Shown: positions 7,219 to 14,645 of the stretch, in pieces
Layout of the letters: each line of letters starts with the position of its first letter
Position numbering within the stretch: the stretch's first letter is position 1
NCBI GenBank assembly: GCA_021295955.1
Contig: JAGWBJ010000012.1
Coordinates: forward strand, 1-52,457
Length of the DNA stretch: 52,457 nt
Source: Dehalococcoidia bacterium
Lineage (GTDB): Bacteria; Chloroflexota; Dehalococcoidia; Lucifugimonadales; JAGWBF01
Direction of reading: 5' to 3'
Program-made: the position numbers and the translations under genes
Notes under the pieces: model-generated
Database searches by the model: none
Told to the model about the DNA's origin: nothing
Seen by the model: only the letters and a program-made list of their open reading frames with translations

Positions 7219-8760
7219 GTGCGAATAGGGATAGACGTAGGGGGCACCAACACCGACGCGGTCCTCATGGACCGGGCGGAGCTGGCCGGCCGGGCCAAGG
7301 TGCCCACCAGCCCCGACGTGATGTCCGGCATCGTGGCCGCCCTCGGGGAGCTGCTGGACCAGGCGCCCAAGGGGGTCCCGGTCGAGGCTGTGATGCTGGG
7401 CACGACCCACTTCACCAACGCCCTCCTGGAGCAGACGGACCTGTCGCCCACCGCCACCCTCCGGCTGGCGCTGCCGGCCAACCGGCTGCTGCCCCCCTTT
7501 GTGGACTGGCCGGGACCCCTGAGGGAGGCGGCCGGCGGGCTGGCCTACATGGTGCGCGGCGGCCACGAGTACGACGGCAGGGAGATCTCCCCGGCGGACC
7601 TCCCGGAGGTCCGCTCCGCCGTGCGGGACATGGTCAAGAGGGGTGTGGAGGCCGTCGCCGTTTCCGGGGTCTTCTCCGCGGTCAACCCCACCCATGAAGA
7701 CGCCGCAGCGGAGGTGATACGCCAGGAGGCGCCCCACCTGCACGTGACCCTCTCCCGGGACATCGGCCGCATAGGCATCCTGGAGCGGGAGAACGCCGCG
7801 GCCCTCAACGCCTGCCTGGCGGGGACTGCCGTACGCACCATTCGCGGGATTCGCGACGCCATGGAGAGCCTGGGCCTGGATGCCCCCCTGTATCTGAGCC
7901 AGAACGACGGCACGCTGATGGACGCCGCCTACGCCGCCCGCTTCCCGGTGTTCACCATCGCCTCCGGGCCGACCAACAGCATGCGCGGCGCCACCTACCT
8001 CTCGGGCATCGAGGACGGCATCGTGGTCGACGTGGGGGGCACCTCCACCGACGTGGGGGCCCTGGCCCGGGGGTTCCCCCGGGAGGCCTCGGTGGCGGTG
8101 AGCATCGCGGGAGTCCGCACCAACTTCCGTATGCCCGACGTGTTCTCCATCGCATTGGGGGGCGGGAGCATAGTGGGCGTCGACCCCCTCTCCATCGGCC
8201 CACGCAGCGTCGGATACCGCCTCTCGCGGGAGGCCCGGGTGTTCGGCGGCGGCACCCTCACGACCACCGACGTCGCAGTGGCATCCGGCCGCGCCCGGGT
8301 CGGCGACCCCGCCCTTGTGGCAGACCTGGAGGCCGGCCTGGTGTCCGGTACGGCCAACCGGATTCAGGAGATGGTGGAGGACGCGGTGGACCAGGTGAAG
8401 CTCAGCGCCGCCCCCGTGCCCGTGGTGCTCGTCGGGGGCGGCAGCATCCTGGTGGGAGAGCCGGTCAAGGGCGCCTCCAAGGTCCTTCGCCCCGACCACT
8501 TCGACGTGGCCAACGCCATCGGGGCGGCCATCGCCCAGGTGGGCGGACAGGTGGAGCGTGTCCTGGCGCTGGAGGGAATCGACCGCGACGAAGCGCTGGC
8601 CGGCGCCCGTGACGAGGCGGTGAGCAAGGCCGTGGGCGCGGGGGCCGACCCGGCCACCGTCCGGATCGTGGAGATGGAGGAGGTACCCCTGGCCTACCTG
8701 CCGGGCAACGCCATGATGATACGGGCCAAGGCCGTGGGAGACCTGGCCATTGCAACCTGA
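7219..8760 (+). CDS. Hydantoinase/oxoprolinase family protein (HyuA-like)
   Basis: A 513-residue protein of the hydantoinase/oxoprolinase superfamily, which couples ATP hydrolysis to opening of 5-membered cyclic amides. The N-terminal phosphate loop IGIDVGGTNTDAVLMD and the second ATPase motif VVDVGGTSTDVG are both present, as is a C-terminal 'VLVGGGSIL' strand. No ATG precedes the conserved start; the GTG at 7219 begins the protein one residue before the core, so I use it. It is shorter than full-length HyuA or oxoprolinase (about 690 aa or more), matching the short form that accompanies DUF917 proteins. Substrate not known. Confidence 0.85.
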   Translation: MRIGIDVGGTNTDAVLMDRAELAGRAKVPTSPDVMSGIVAALGELLDQAPKGVPVEAVMLGTTHFTNALLEQTDLSPTATLRLALPANRLLPPFVDWPGPLREAAGGLAYMVRGGHEYDGREISPADLPEVRSAVRDMVKRGVEAVAVSGVFSAVNPTHEDAAAEVIRQEAPHLHVTLSRDIGRIGILERENAAALNACLAGTAVRTIRGIRDAMESLGLDAPLYLSQNDGTLMDAAYAARFPVFTIASGPTNSMRGATYLSGIEDGIVVDVGGTSTDVGALARGFPREASVAVSIAGVRTNFRMPDVFSIALGGGSIVGVDPLSIGPRSVGYRLSREARVFGGGTLTTTDVAVASGRARVGDPALVADLEAGLVSGTANRIQEMVEDAVDQVKLSAAPVPVVLVGGGSILVGEPVKGASKVLRPDHFDVANAIGAAIAQVGGQVERVLALEGIDRDEALAGARDEAVSKAVGAGADPATVRIVEMEEVPLAYLPGNAMMIRAKAVGDLAIAT

Positions 8761-8795
8761 CGCCGTCACCGGCTCGGCCGGCCCTTCCTGACACC

Positions 8796-9512
8796 ATGGT
8801 CAGACTCAAGAACGAGATAAGGGAGTCCGTCTGGCGGCGCCTCACCGAGGAGAAGACAGCCAGGTTTCCCGGCGCTCGGGGCCGGATACCCAACTTCGCG
8901 GGCGCGGCCCAGGCCGCCGAGCGGCTCAGCGGGCTGGAGGTCTGGCAGAGGGCCCGCGTCATCAAGTGCAACCCGGACTCTCCCCAGCAGCCCCTGCGGA
9001 AGCGGGCGCTGGAGGAGGGCAAGGTGGTCTACATGGCCGTGCCCAGGCTTACCAGCCCGCGCTGCTTCCTGGAGCTGGATCCGGCCACCGTGGGCAGCCC
9101 ATACCACGCCAGCACCATCAAGGGCGCCTTCAAGGCCGGCAGGCCGGTCCACCCCAGGGAGATGCGGCCCATCGATCTGGTGGTCTGCGGCGCGGTGGCG
9201 GTGCGGCGGGACGGCGCCCGGCTTGGCAAGGGCGGCGGATACTCGGACCTGGAGTACGCCCTGGTGACGGCCCTGGGGCTCCTGGACCCGTCGACTCCCG
9301 TGACGACCACGGTCCATTCCCGCCAGGTGCTGGACGAGCCGGTGCCCATGACCCGCCACGACATCGTCGTCGACTACGTGGCGACCCCCGAGGAGCTGAT
9401 AGTCTGCGAGCCTGTCTACGACAGGCCCCGGGGGATATACTGGGATGACTTGGGCGACAAGCTCAAGGACGTCCCGGTCCTGCAAGAGATGGCGGAGGCC
9501 CGGGGACCGTAG
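8796..9512 (+). CDS. 5-formyltetrahydrofolate cyclo-ligase family protein
   Basis: A 238-residue member of the 5-FTHF cyclo-ligase (MTHFS) superfamily, of the MTHFSD-like branch also seen in archaea. Recognisable parts are IRESVWRRLTEEKTARFPG at the N-terminus, a central KVVYMAVPRL segment and the glycine-rich LGKGGGYSDLEY loop, which is the ATP/folate-binding signature. The classical enzyme converts 5-formyl-THF to methenyl-THF with ATP; this branch may act on a related cofactor. It follows the HyuA-like gene by 35 bases and is probably in the same transcript. Confidence 0.8.
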   Translation: MVRLKNEIRESVWRRLTEEKTARFPGARGRIPNFAGAAQAAERLSGLEVWQRARVIKCNPDSPQQPLRKRALEEGKVVYMAVPRLTSPRCFLELDPATVGSPYHASTIKGAFKAGRPVHPREMRPIDLVVCGAVAVRRDGARLGKGGGYSDLEYALVTALGLLDPSTPVTTTVHSRQVLDEPVPMTRHDIVVDYVATPEELIVCEPVYDRPRGIYWDDLGDKLKDVPVLQEMAEARGP

Positions 9513-9525
9513 CCCCGGCCCCGGC

Positions 9526-9547
9526 CCCGGGCCGTGACGGGCCCGGG
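9526..9547 (+). terminator. GC-rich hairpin after the cyclo-ligase gene
   Basis: CCCGGGCC and GGCCCGGG pair perfectly (8 bp) around a 6-base loop, just after the stop at 9512. There is no T-run, so it may only attenuate or stabilise the transcript end. Confidence 0.35.
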
Positions 9548-9581
9548 TGTGTGACCCGCGTGTGTGACCCGCGTGTGTGAA
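9547..9581 (+). repeat. 13-bp tandem repeat before the hydrolase gene
   Basis: GTGTGTGACCCGC occurs at 9547-9559 and 9560-9572, followed by a partial third copy GTGTGTGA that runs into the ribosome binding site of the next gene. Confidence 0.6.
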
Positions 9582-9590
9582 AGGAGGCCC

Positions 9591-10385
9591 ATGCCCTACC
9601 TGGAAACTCCCGACGGGGTGCCGATCTTCTACTTGGACGAAGGCCCGTCGACGGACGACGCAGTCTTCCTCATCCATGCGGAGCCCTTCAACAGCGCCTT
9701 CTGGCAGCGCAACATACCGGGCCTCTCCCAGGACCGCAGGGTCGTGTCCGTGGACGTGCGGGGCCGGGGCCAGTCCGGGAAGACCGACCACGGCCACAAC
9801 ATCGCCCAGTACGCCCGGGACTTCAGGCACGTGATGGATACCCTGTCCCTGAGGAGGGTGGTGGCCGTGGGGTGGTCCCTAGGGGGCTCCGTCATAGTCG
9901 ACTACATCCAGCAGTTCGGCGAGGACCGGCTGGCGGGGCACGTCAACGTCGACCAGAGGCTCTACCGGTACGTCTCGGAGGAGGACTTCAAGCGGAGGCT
10001 GAACGACCTGACGAACCGGCGGCTACGCCTCCACAGGGAGACGGTGCTCAGCTACCTCGGCCCCGAGTCCAAAGAGAGCTCCGCCGTGTCGGACTGGATG
10101 GCCTACGAGTGCATGAAGACGCCCACCGGGGCCCACGTGTCGCTCATGACCGATTCCTACTACGCCGACTACAGGCCCTTCCTGCCCCGCGTCACGGTCC
10201 CGTCCCGGATCTTCTGGGCCAGGTACGGGCTGATCGCTCCCGCCGAGGCCGAGGAGATGGCGGGCGCCATGCCCAGCTGCGAGCTGGTCTTCTTCGAGCA
10301 CAGCGGCCACCTGCTGCCCTGGACCGAGGCGGACAAGTTCAACCGCGAACTGGGGTCCTTCGCCCGGGAGGCGTTGGGGTCCTGA
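9591..10385 (+). CDS. Alpha/beta hydrolase
   Basis: A 264-residue alpha/beta-hydrolase-fold protein. The nucleophile elbow is GWSLGG (Ser96) and the catalytic histidine is in HSGH (His240). The usual acid position before the last strand, where relatives have 'RYDxIVP', reads RYGLIAP, so the acid may be supplied from elsewhere. VDVRGRGQSGK (54-64) is the typical oxyanion-side loop. The ATG at 9591 follows a strong AAAGGAGG. It may cleave an ester or ring-opened product made by the upstream catabolic genes. Its stop codon lies only 28 bases from the end of the incoming low-GC operon on the other strand. Confidence 0.85.
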   Translation: MPYLETPDGVPIFYLDEGPSTDDAVFLIHAEPFNSAFWQRNIPGLSQDRRVVSVDVRGRGQSGKTDHGHNIAQYARDFRHVMDTLSLRRVVAVGWSLGGSVIVDYIQQFGEDRLAGHVNVDQRLYRYVSEEDFKRRLNDLTNRRLRLHRETVLSYLGPESKESSAVSDWMAYECMKTPTGAHVSLMTDSYYADYRPFLPRVTVPSRIFWARYGLIAPAEAEEMAGAMPSCELVFFEHSGHLLPWTEADKFNRELGSFAREALGS

Positions 10386-10413
10386 AGGCCTCGCGCCCAA
10401 TCCGTCACGGGAG

Positions 10414-11361
10414 CTAGGGCGTTGGGGCTATTCGCCACTGAACTGGGGTGGCTACCCACTCACCTGATGCAATCTTGTCACAGATGTTCGATACGACGAT
10501 GGGGAAACCAACTGCTCGGAGAGAAGCATATTCGCTAGGCTCCTCCCGGTGTAGATCAATATTACCCCAGAATTGTACCTCGTAATTTGCTCCGTGAATC
10601 GAAGCTTGCCTCCATTCATTCTCTGACAAGAAGAAGACCGGGCTCTCACCACCGCTGCCCTTCACTTCAATCCGACGGTATGGTGTCTTGGTCCGATCTT
10701 CTATGTCCCACCCGAGACGGTCTGAGTCTTTGGAGACCCAGGCGATTGCCGAGGGGTCCTGAGCTTCGCTACGCTCGCGCTGGAACGAGTAGAGTTCCGC
10801 TCTATTTCCGACGCGTCTTCTGTGGCTCAGCCAAGAGGATTCGCCCTCTTCCGGACCCCGAAGCGCCCACACGGCAGTTAGTTCATTGACGACGCTAGAA
10901 GGGCCAACGACCTTGGGCCTTGACTGGAATTTGGGCCAACGGGAGAGGAGTCCGACCAACTGGGGCGCGACTGACGCCGCTACTCTAGGAAGACAGACGA
11001 GATTGCCGTCGCCATCAAGACTCCCACTTTCTAGCAATGAGCGAGCTTGCTCAGAGAACAAGCCTGCCCGAATAATCGTAAGGCCTAATGGTCGGTAATC
11101 ACCGGAGCGAAGGGATCGGGCGATCGGGTTCCCTACGTTGACACGTCTGATGGAGTCGTTGTCGACTCGGACTAGGTTCAGCCAGGCCAACATCTCTAGC
11201 ACTTGCCGGGCTTCTTCGTGGCTCCCTCCGCACTTTCTCCACAGCGCCTTAACTGCACCCTGCCTTGCTATGCCGGGGGAGTTTGCGCCAATAGTCAATA
11301 GAGCGAGTGAAAGCCTCTCCACACGCGGCCCCGTAAGCCAGGTATCTGTCGGAGGCCTCAC
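10414..11361 (-). CDS. DUF3883 (NOV C-terminal) nuclease-like protein of candidate defence operon
   Basis: A 315-residue protein, last gene of the four-gene operon. Residues about 180-290 form a DUF3883 domain: RAELYSFQRERS, GWDIE (Asp219), RRIEVKGS (Glu232, Lys234) and LSENEW (246-250) are its hallmarks and fit a PD-(D/E)xK-type nuclease site. Residues 1-80 look helical and could be a winged-helix DNA-binding unit. DUF3883 domains recur at the ends of restriction and anti-phage proteins. The start is a GTG whose bases overlap the helicase stop (GTGA). Its GC content is well below that of the flanks. I predict DNA cleavage coupled to the helicase; this is inference. Confidence 0.8.
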   Translation of the reverse strand: MRPPTDTWLTGPRVERLSLALLTIGANSPGIARQGAVKALWRKCGGSHEEARQVLEMLAWLNLVRVDNDSIRRVNVGNPIARSLRSGDYRPLGLTIIRAGLFSEQARSLLESGSLDGDGNLVCLPRVAASVAPQLVGLLSRWPKFQSRPKVVGPSSVVNELTAVWALRGPEEGESSWLSHRRRVGNRAELYSFQRERSEAQDPSAIAWVSKDSDRLGWDIEDRTKTPYRRIEVKGSGGESPVFFLSENEWRQASIHGANYEVQFWGNIDLHREEPSEYASLRAVGFPIVVSNICDKIASGEWVATPVQWRIAPTP

Positions 11362-13325
11362 CCAGCAGAGGTATCCTCTCCCAGCAGATAACGCAACAAT
11401 TCGCCGAGGTCCCCATCGTCTCCATCGGCCGCAATCGATGGATCGGCCTCCTGGGCCAACGGAGCTAGTTCGGCACCCTCAAGCAAACGCCGCAGTCTCT
11501 CCTCTTTGCGTTGCAGACTCTCGTCGACCAGGTGATCGACAGTTGGTAGACTATCAATTGTCGACCGAATTATGTGGACCGAAACTGTGGTATCAGGGGA
11601 CAGGCCCAGCCGATGGATACGGTCGACTGACTGCAGGAACAAGGCGCCGTCGTAGGTCCGGTCAAGATAGATTGCATTATGGCAACCATGGTGAAGTGAG
11701 ATTGATTCTGAGCAAGACGCTGGATTCGTTATCAGCACTGCGGGCCCGACCGTACCGAGGAACCTAGCGATGATACGTTCCCGAGTCTCTAGCTCCTGAG
11801 GACCTTCATCGCCTGGACTGGGATCATCGTACTCGGCCTCGTCACCAACCGGTACTCGTCCATCGACCTGAAATATCGGGACGGGGAGCTGGTCCTTGAG
11901 GTACTTAGACAACTGGTCAAGATTTGATATGAAATTGCTCCAACACACCACCTTGCCACTACTCTTGATGATTGGCTCGATGATCTCCAGAGCAACTTCG
12001 AACTTCGCGGGCGTCTCCCGGTCTGCGTATGTAGCCAGACGTTCCATGAGTGTTGGATTGGGATTCTCCAGCCTCGGCAGTCGGTAGTGGTGCTCTACGT
12101 TGTTGAGAGTGTTCGGATTCGTGGCCGCTTGTAGGAGCCGGATTGGGCGCCCACGTCTCAAGGACTCAATCTTGTCTGACCACAGGTCCGCTCGTTCTAT
12201 CCGTCGCCGAAATCCGCTCGCGATGAGGTCGTATACGTCTTTCTGCGTGTCTCGGAGAGCGACATCGTGGCGCACTAGTTGGTAGGGCCGCAACCCAAGA
12301 GCTTCCTTGGGAGTTCTTGTTAGGAAAGGCTGGACACGCTGGAGTACTCGCCCGAAGTCACGGTCTACTTCGGCAGCGAAGGTGTCTCGTGGACCCGTTA
12401 GCTGGGCCGAAGGCCAAAGAACGGTGAGTTGGCTGTAGAGATCACGGCCGCTGTGTGGCATGGGTGTACCGGATAAGATGGTGCGGACTCGTGTATGCTT
12501 TGCAATCTCCTGCAGAGCCGGAGCCCACACACCTCCTTTGAAGCGTTTGATACGGTGCGACTCGTCCACGACCAGCATGGTTTTGAATGAGTCGCACAGG
12601 TTCGTTAACTGCGGACGGTCCGCGGCAGCCGTTGCGTAACTAAGGAGTAACACTTGGCGTGGCTGGACCGATTGGTACAGTTCACGGCGCCGCTCCCGGC
12701 TGCCGCGAACTCTGACAGGTGTAACCATCCGATGTAGCGCGGCTGCAGCCTCCGTTTCCCAAGGTTCGAAACAGGATAGTGGTCCGACGACGATGAGTAG
12801 ATCAATGGTGTTTGCCTGGAAGTGGACCGCCGCGATGGCCAGCGTTGTGGCCGTCTTACCGGAACCCGGTACGGAGAAGTTAGCCGAATTGACGGCAGTG
12901 AGGCCATGGATTAGTCCTTGTTCCTGGTGGTCAAGGAGTCGACGTTGGTCATCGTCCCAACCGAAGTCGGAGAGTGCGGCACGGACACTCGGGAGATCTA
13001 TCTGGGCTTGGCCTGAACGGAACTCGGCCGCAGACTGACGGGTCCGCTGAAAACTCTTCGCTTGTTCGGCTGCGCGGCTGACTGCCGTATTGGCTAGGCC
13101 GATAAGGGCAACTGACCAGCCTTCCCGTTCAAGGTACGAGTTAATCCTAACCGTCAGGTCCTCCATCGTCCCTCGACGTTGGGGACAGCGCCAGCCGTCA
13201 GCCGTAGGGCTCCCGCCGAGCACCGAGCCAAACATCATGCGGGCTCGGCGATCAGTTAGAAGATTTGGGTGAACGACGACAAGGTGGTTGCCATCAACCT
13301 CAACTCTTACCTGCTGACCGTTCAC
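11358..13325 (-). CDS. SNF2-type helicase of candidate defence operon
   Basis: A 655-residue superfamily 2 helicase/translocase. Motif I is VPGSGKT (152-158), motif II DESH (254-257), motif III SGTPMP (285-290), and the C-terminal lobe carries QSVDRIHRLG (565-574), the SNF2-type motif VI. The preceding NFS before Walker A and the 'DHQEQGL' Q-motif region (132-138) fit SNF2-like translocases in restriction systems. The N-terminal 110 residues are unassigned; the C-terminal 50 are acidic. GTG start 3 bases after the ParB-like stop, with GAGGGAGAAG upstream. It probably translocates DNA for the neighbouring DUF3883 nuclease, and resembles the helicase role of class 1 DISARM DrmD without being identifiable as it. 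Confidence 0.85.
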   Translation of the reverse strand: MNGQQVRVEVDGNHLVVVHPNLLTDRRARMMFGSVLGGSPTADGWRCPQRRGTMEDLTVRINSYLEREGWSVALIGLANTAVSRAAEQAKSFQRTRQSAAEFRSGQAQIDLPSVRAALSDFGWDDDQRRLLDHQEQGLIHGLTAVNSANFSVPGSGKTATTLAIAAVHFQANTIDLLIVVGPLSCFEPWETEAAAALHRMVTPVRVRGSRERRRELYQSVQPRQVLLLSYATAAADRPQLTNLCDSFKTMLVVDESHRIKRFKGGVWAPALQEIAKHTRVRTILSGTPMPHSGRDLYSQLTVLWPSAQLTGPRDTFAAEVDRDFGRVLQRVQPFLTRTPKEALGLRPYQLVRHDVALRDTQKDVYDLIASGFRRRIERADLWSDKIESLRRGRPIRLLQAATNPNTLNNVEHHYRLPRLENPNPTLMERLATYADRETPAKFEVALEIIEPIIKSSGKVVCWSNFISNLDQLSKYLKDQLPVPIFQVDGRVPVGDEAEYDDPSPGDEGPQELETRERIIARFLGTVGPAVLITNPASCSESISLHHGCHNAIYLDRTYDGALFLQSVDRIHRLGLSPDTTVSVHIIRSTIDSLPTVDHLVDESLQRKEERLRRLLEGAELAPLAQEADPSIAADGDDGDLGELLRYLLGEDTSAG

Positions 13326-13328
13326 GCT

Positions 13329-14645
13329 CTAATACTTCTCCCTCGCGTCGTCCGCCCAGTCTATGATGTTTGAAAGCATCTTCTTAGCTTCACCCCCCCG
13401 CGGGCCGCTCAGCGCTTCCATAAGGCGCTCTGAAGCACTGCTCAGAATGCGGAGGCGGCTTAGAATCTGCTCCAAAGTGTCCACGACTTCTAGCTGACTA
13501 GCCTGGTAGCCGTCGATAGCGTTCTTGATACGCATTCGTACTTGTTGTTGCGGATATCCCGGTGTCTGGATCGGCGGCTCCTGGTCAGCGTCGTCGTCCT
13601 CACCTCCGCTAGATTCGGGCGGAAGGTCGGGATCGGCAATCCCGCGAGTTCCTGTCTCTTCCCATCCCTTTTCGTCTTGTGCCACCTGCGTTTGGAGATG
13701 TTCGTAACGGCCTCGCTCCTCTAGGAACATCTTTCGGATAACGCGGATATCTCCGTGGGGGTTCCCTGCACGCACGGCGGCGAACATCAATTGCAGCATG
13801 TCGGTCGCATCATCTTGGTAGTTCTCTTCGACCCATGGCATTATCTTCCCGATGTCACGAAACCTCTCGACTTGCCTCAGGAGTTTGTGGTATTCACCTG
13901 CGGCGTGCGCGTCTTCAAGATAGGCGTCCATGTATTTGATGGCACGGAGTTGAATGGCTGCGTACGCTTGATTCCCACCCGCGACCTCTTGTAACTGTCC
14001 TGCTACTCTCTTGATCGACTCTGGATCGAACCAGTCGATTCCTGAGTCGATTGCGGCCTGCCTTAGAGTCAAGAGCAGATTCATGTCCGTGTACCGAACC
14101 TTGAAGTCTTCGGTAAGCTGCTCCCGTTGCTCCATTTCAAACAGGTCGTGCTCGTCTATGTTGTCTGGATGCCCTGGATTGAGAATTATCGCTTCGACCC
14201 ATTCAGTACCTGTAATGCCGTCGTTCCTGAGCCGCTTGAGCATCGCAAGCCGTCTGTTGCCATTGCGTACGGTCCCGTCTGGCCGAATCCAGAGGGGTGA
14301 TGCCTGTTTCCGGCGCTGCCAGTCTGATTTCAGGCCCTCATAGTCCTTGGAAGGAGTCCCTTTAACGAGGTTGCCATCGACATCACAGCCAGCGTCCAGC
14401 AGGATTGAGATCACTGAGATTTCGTCGTCTTCGAAGTTCTCGGGGTCCAGAGAACGGCCTAGCTTCGACTCCATGAGAGTCCGTTCGGCGGCGAAACGCC
14501 GATTGTCCACGTTCAAGAGCAGCGCGTCCACCGGTACGCGCACGACTGGAAAGTCCTGCCACTGATCCTTACACCATAAACGTACAGTCCTTTCGGCAGG
14601 CTCCCTTCGGCTCTCAATCAACTGGCGTCGTTGGTCTGCGTTCAT
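13329..14645 (-). CDS. ParB/Srx-fold protein of candidate defence operon
   Basis: A 438-residue protein with an N-terminal ParB-like domain. VVRVPVDALLLNVDNRRF (34-51) resembles the first ParB strand, and LWIRPDGTVRNGNRRLAMLKRL (118-139) contains the diagnostic G-N-R-R box (129-132) used for nucleotide binding in ParB and sulfiredoxin folds. Residues 180-310 are helical; 330-365 form an acidic, proline-rich linker; and the last 70 residues look coiled-coil. The ATG overlaps the methylase stop (ATGA), so it is co-translated with it. A ParB-like subunit inside a methylase-helicase operon is unusual: it could be a CTP-dependent clamp, a specificity factor or a nuclease. Function not established. 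Confidence 0.75.
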   Translation of the reverse strand: MNADQRRQLIESRREPAERTVRLWCKDQWQDFPVVRVPVDALLLNVDNRRFAAERTLMESKLGRSLDPENFEDDEISVISILLDAGCDVDGNLVKGTPSKDYEGLKSDWQRRKQASPLWIRPDGTVRNGNRRLAMLKRLRNDGITGTEWVEAIILNPGHPDNIDEHDLFEMEQREQLTEDFKVRYTDMNLLLTLRQAAIDSGIDWFDPESIKRVAGQLQEVAGGNQAYAAIQLRAIKYMDAYLEDAHAAGEYHKLLRQVERFRDIGKIMPWVEENYQDDATDMLQLMFAAVRAGNPHGDIRVIRKMFLEERGRYEHLQTQVAQDEKGWEETGTRGIADPDLPPESSGGEDDDADQEPPIQTPGYPQQQVRMRIKNAIDGYQASQLEVVDTLEQILSRLRILSSASERLMEALSGPRGGEAKKMLSNIIDWADDAREKY

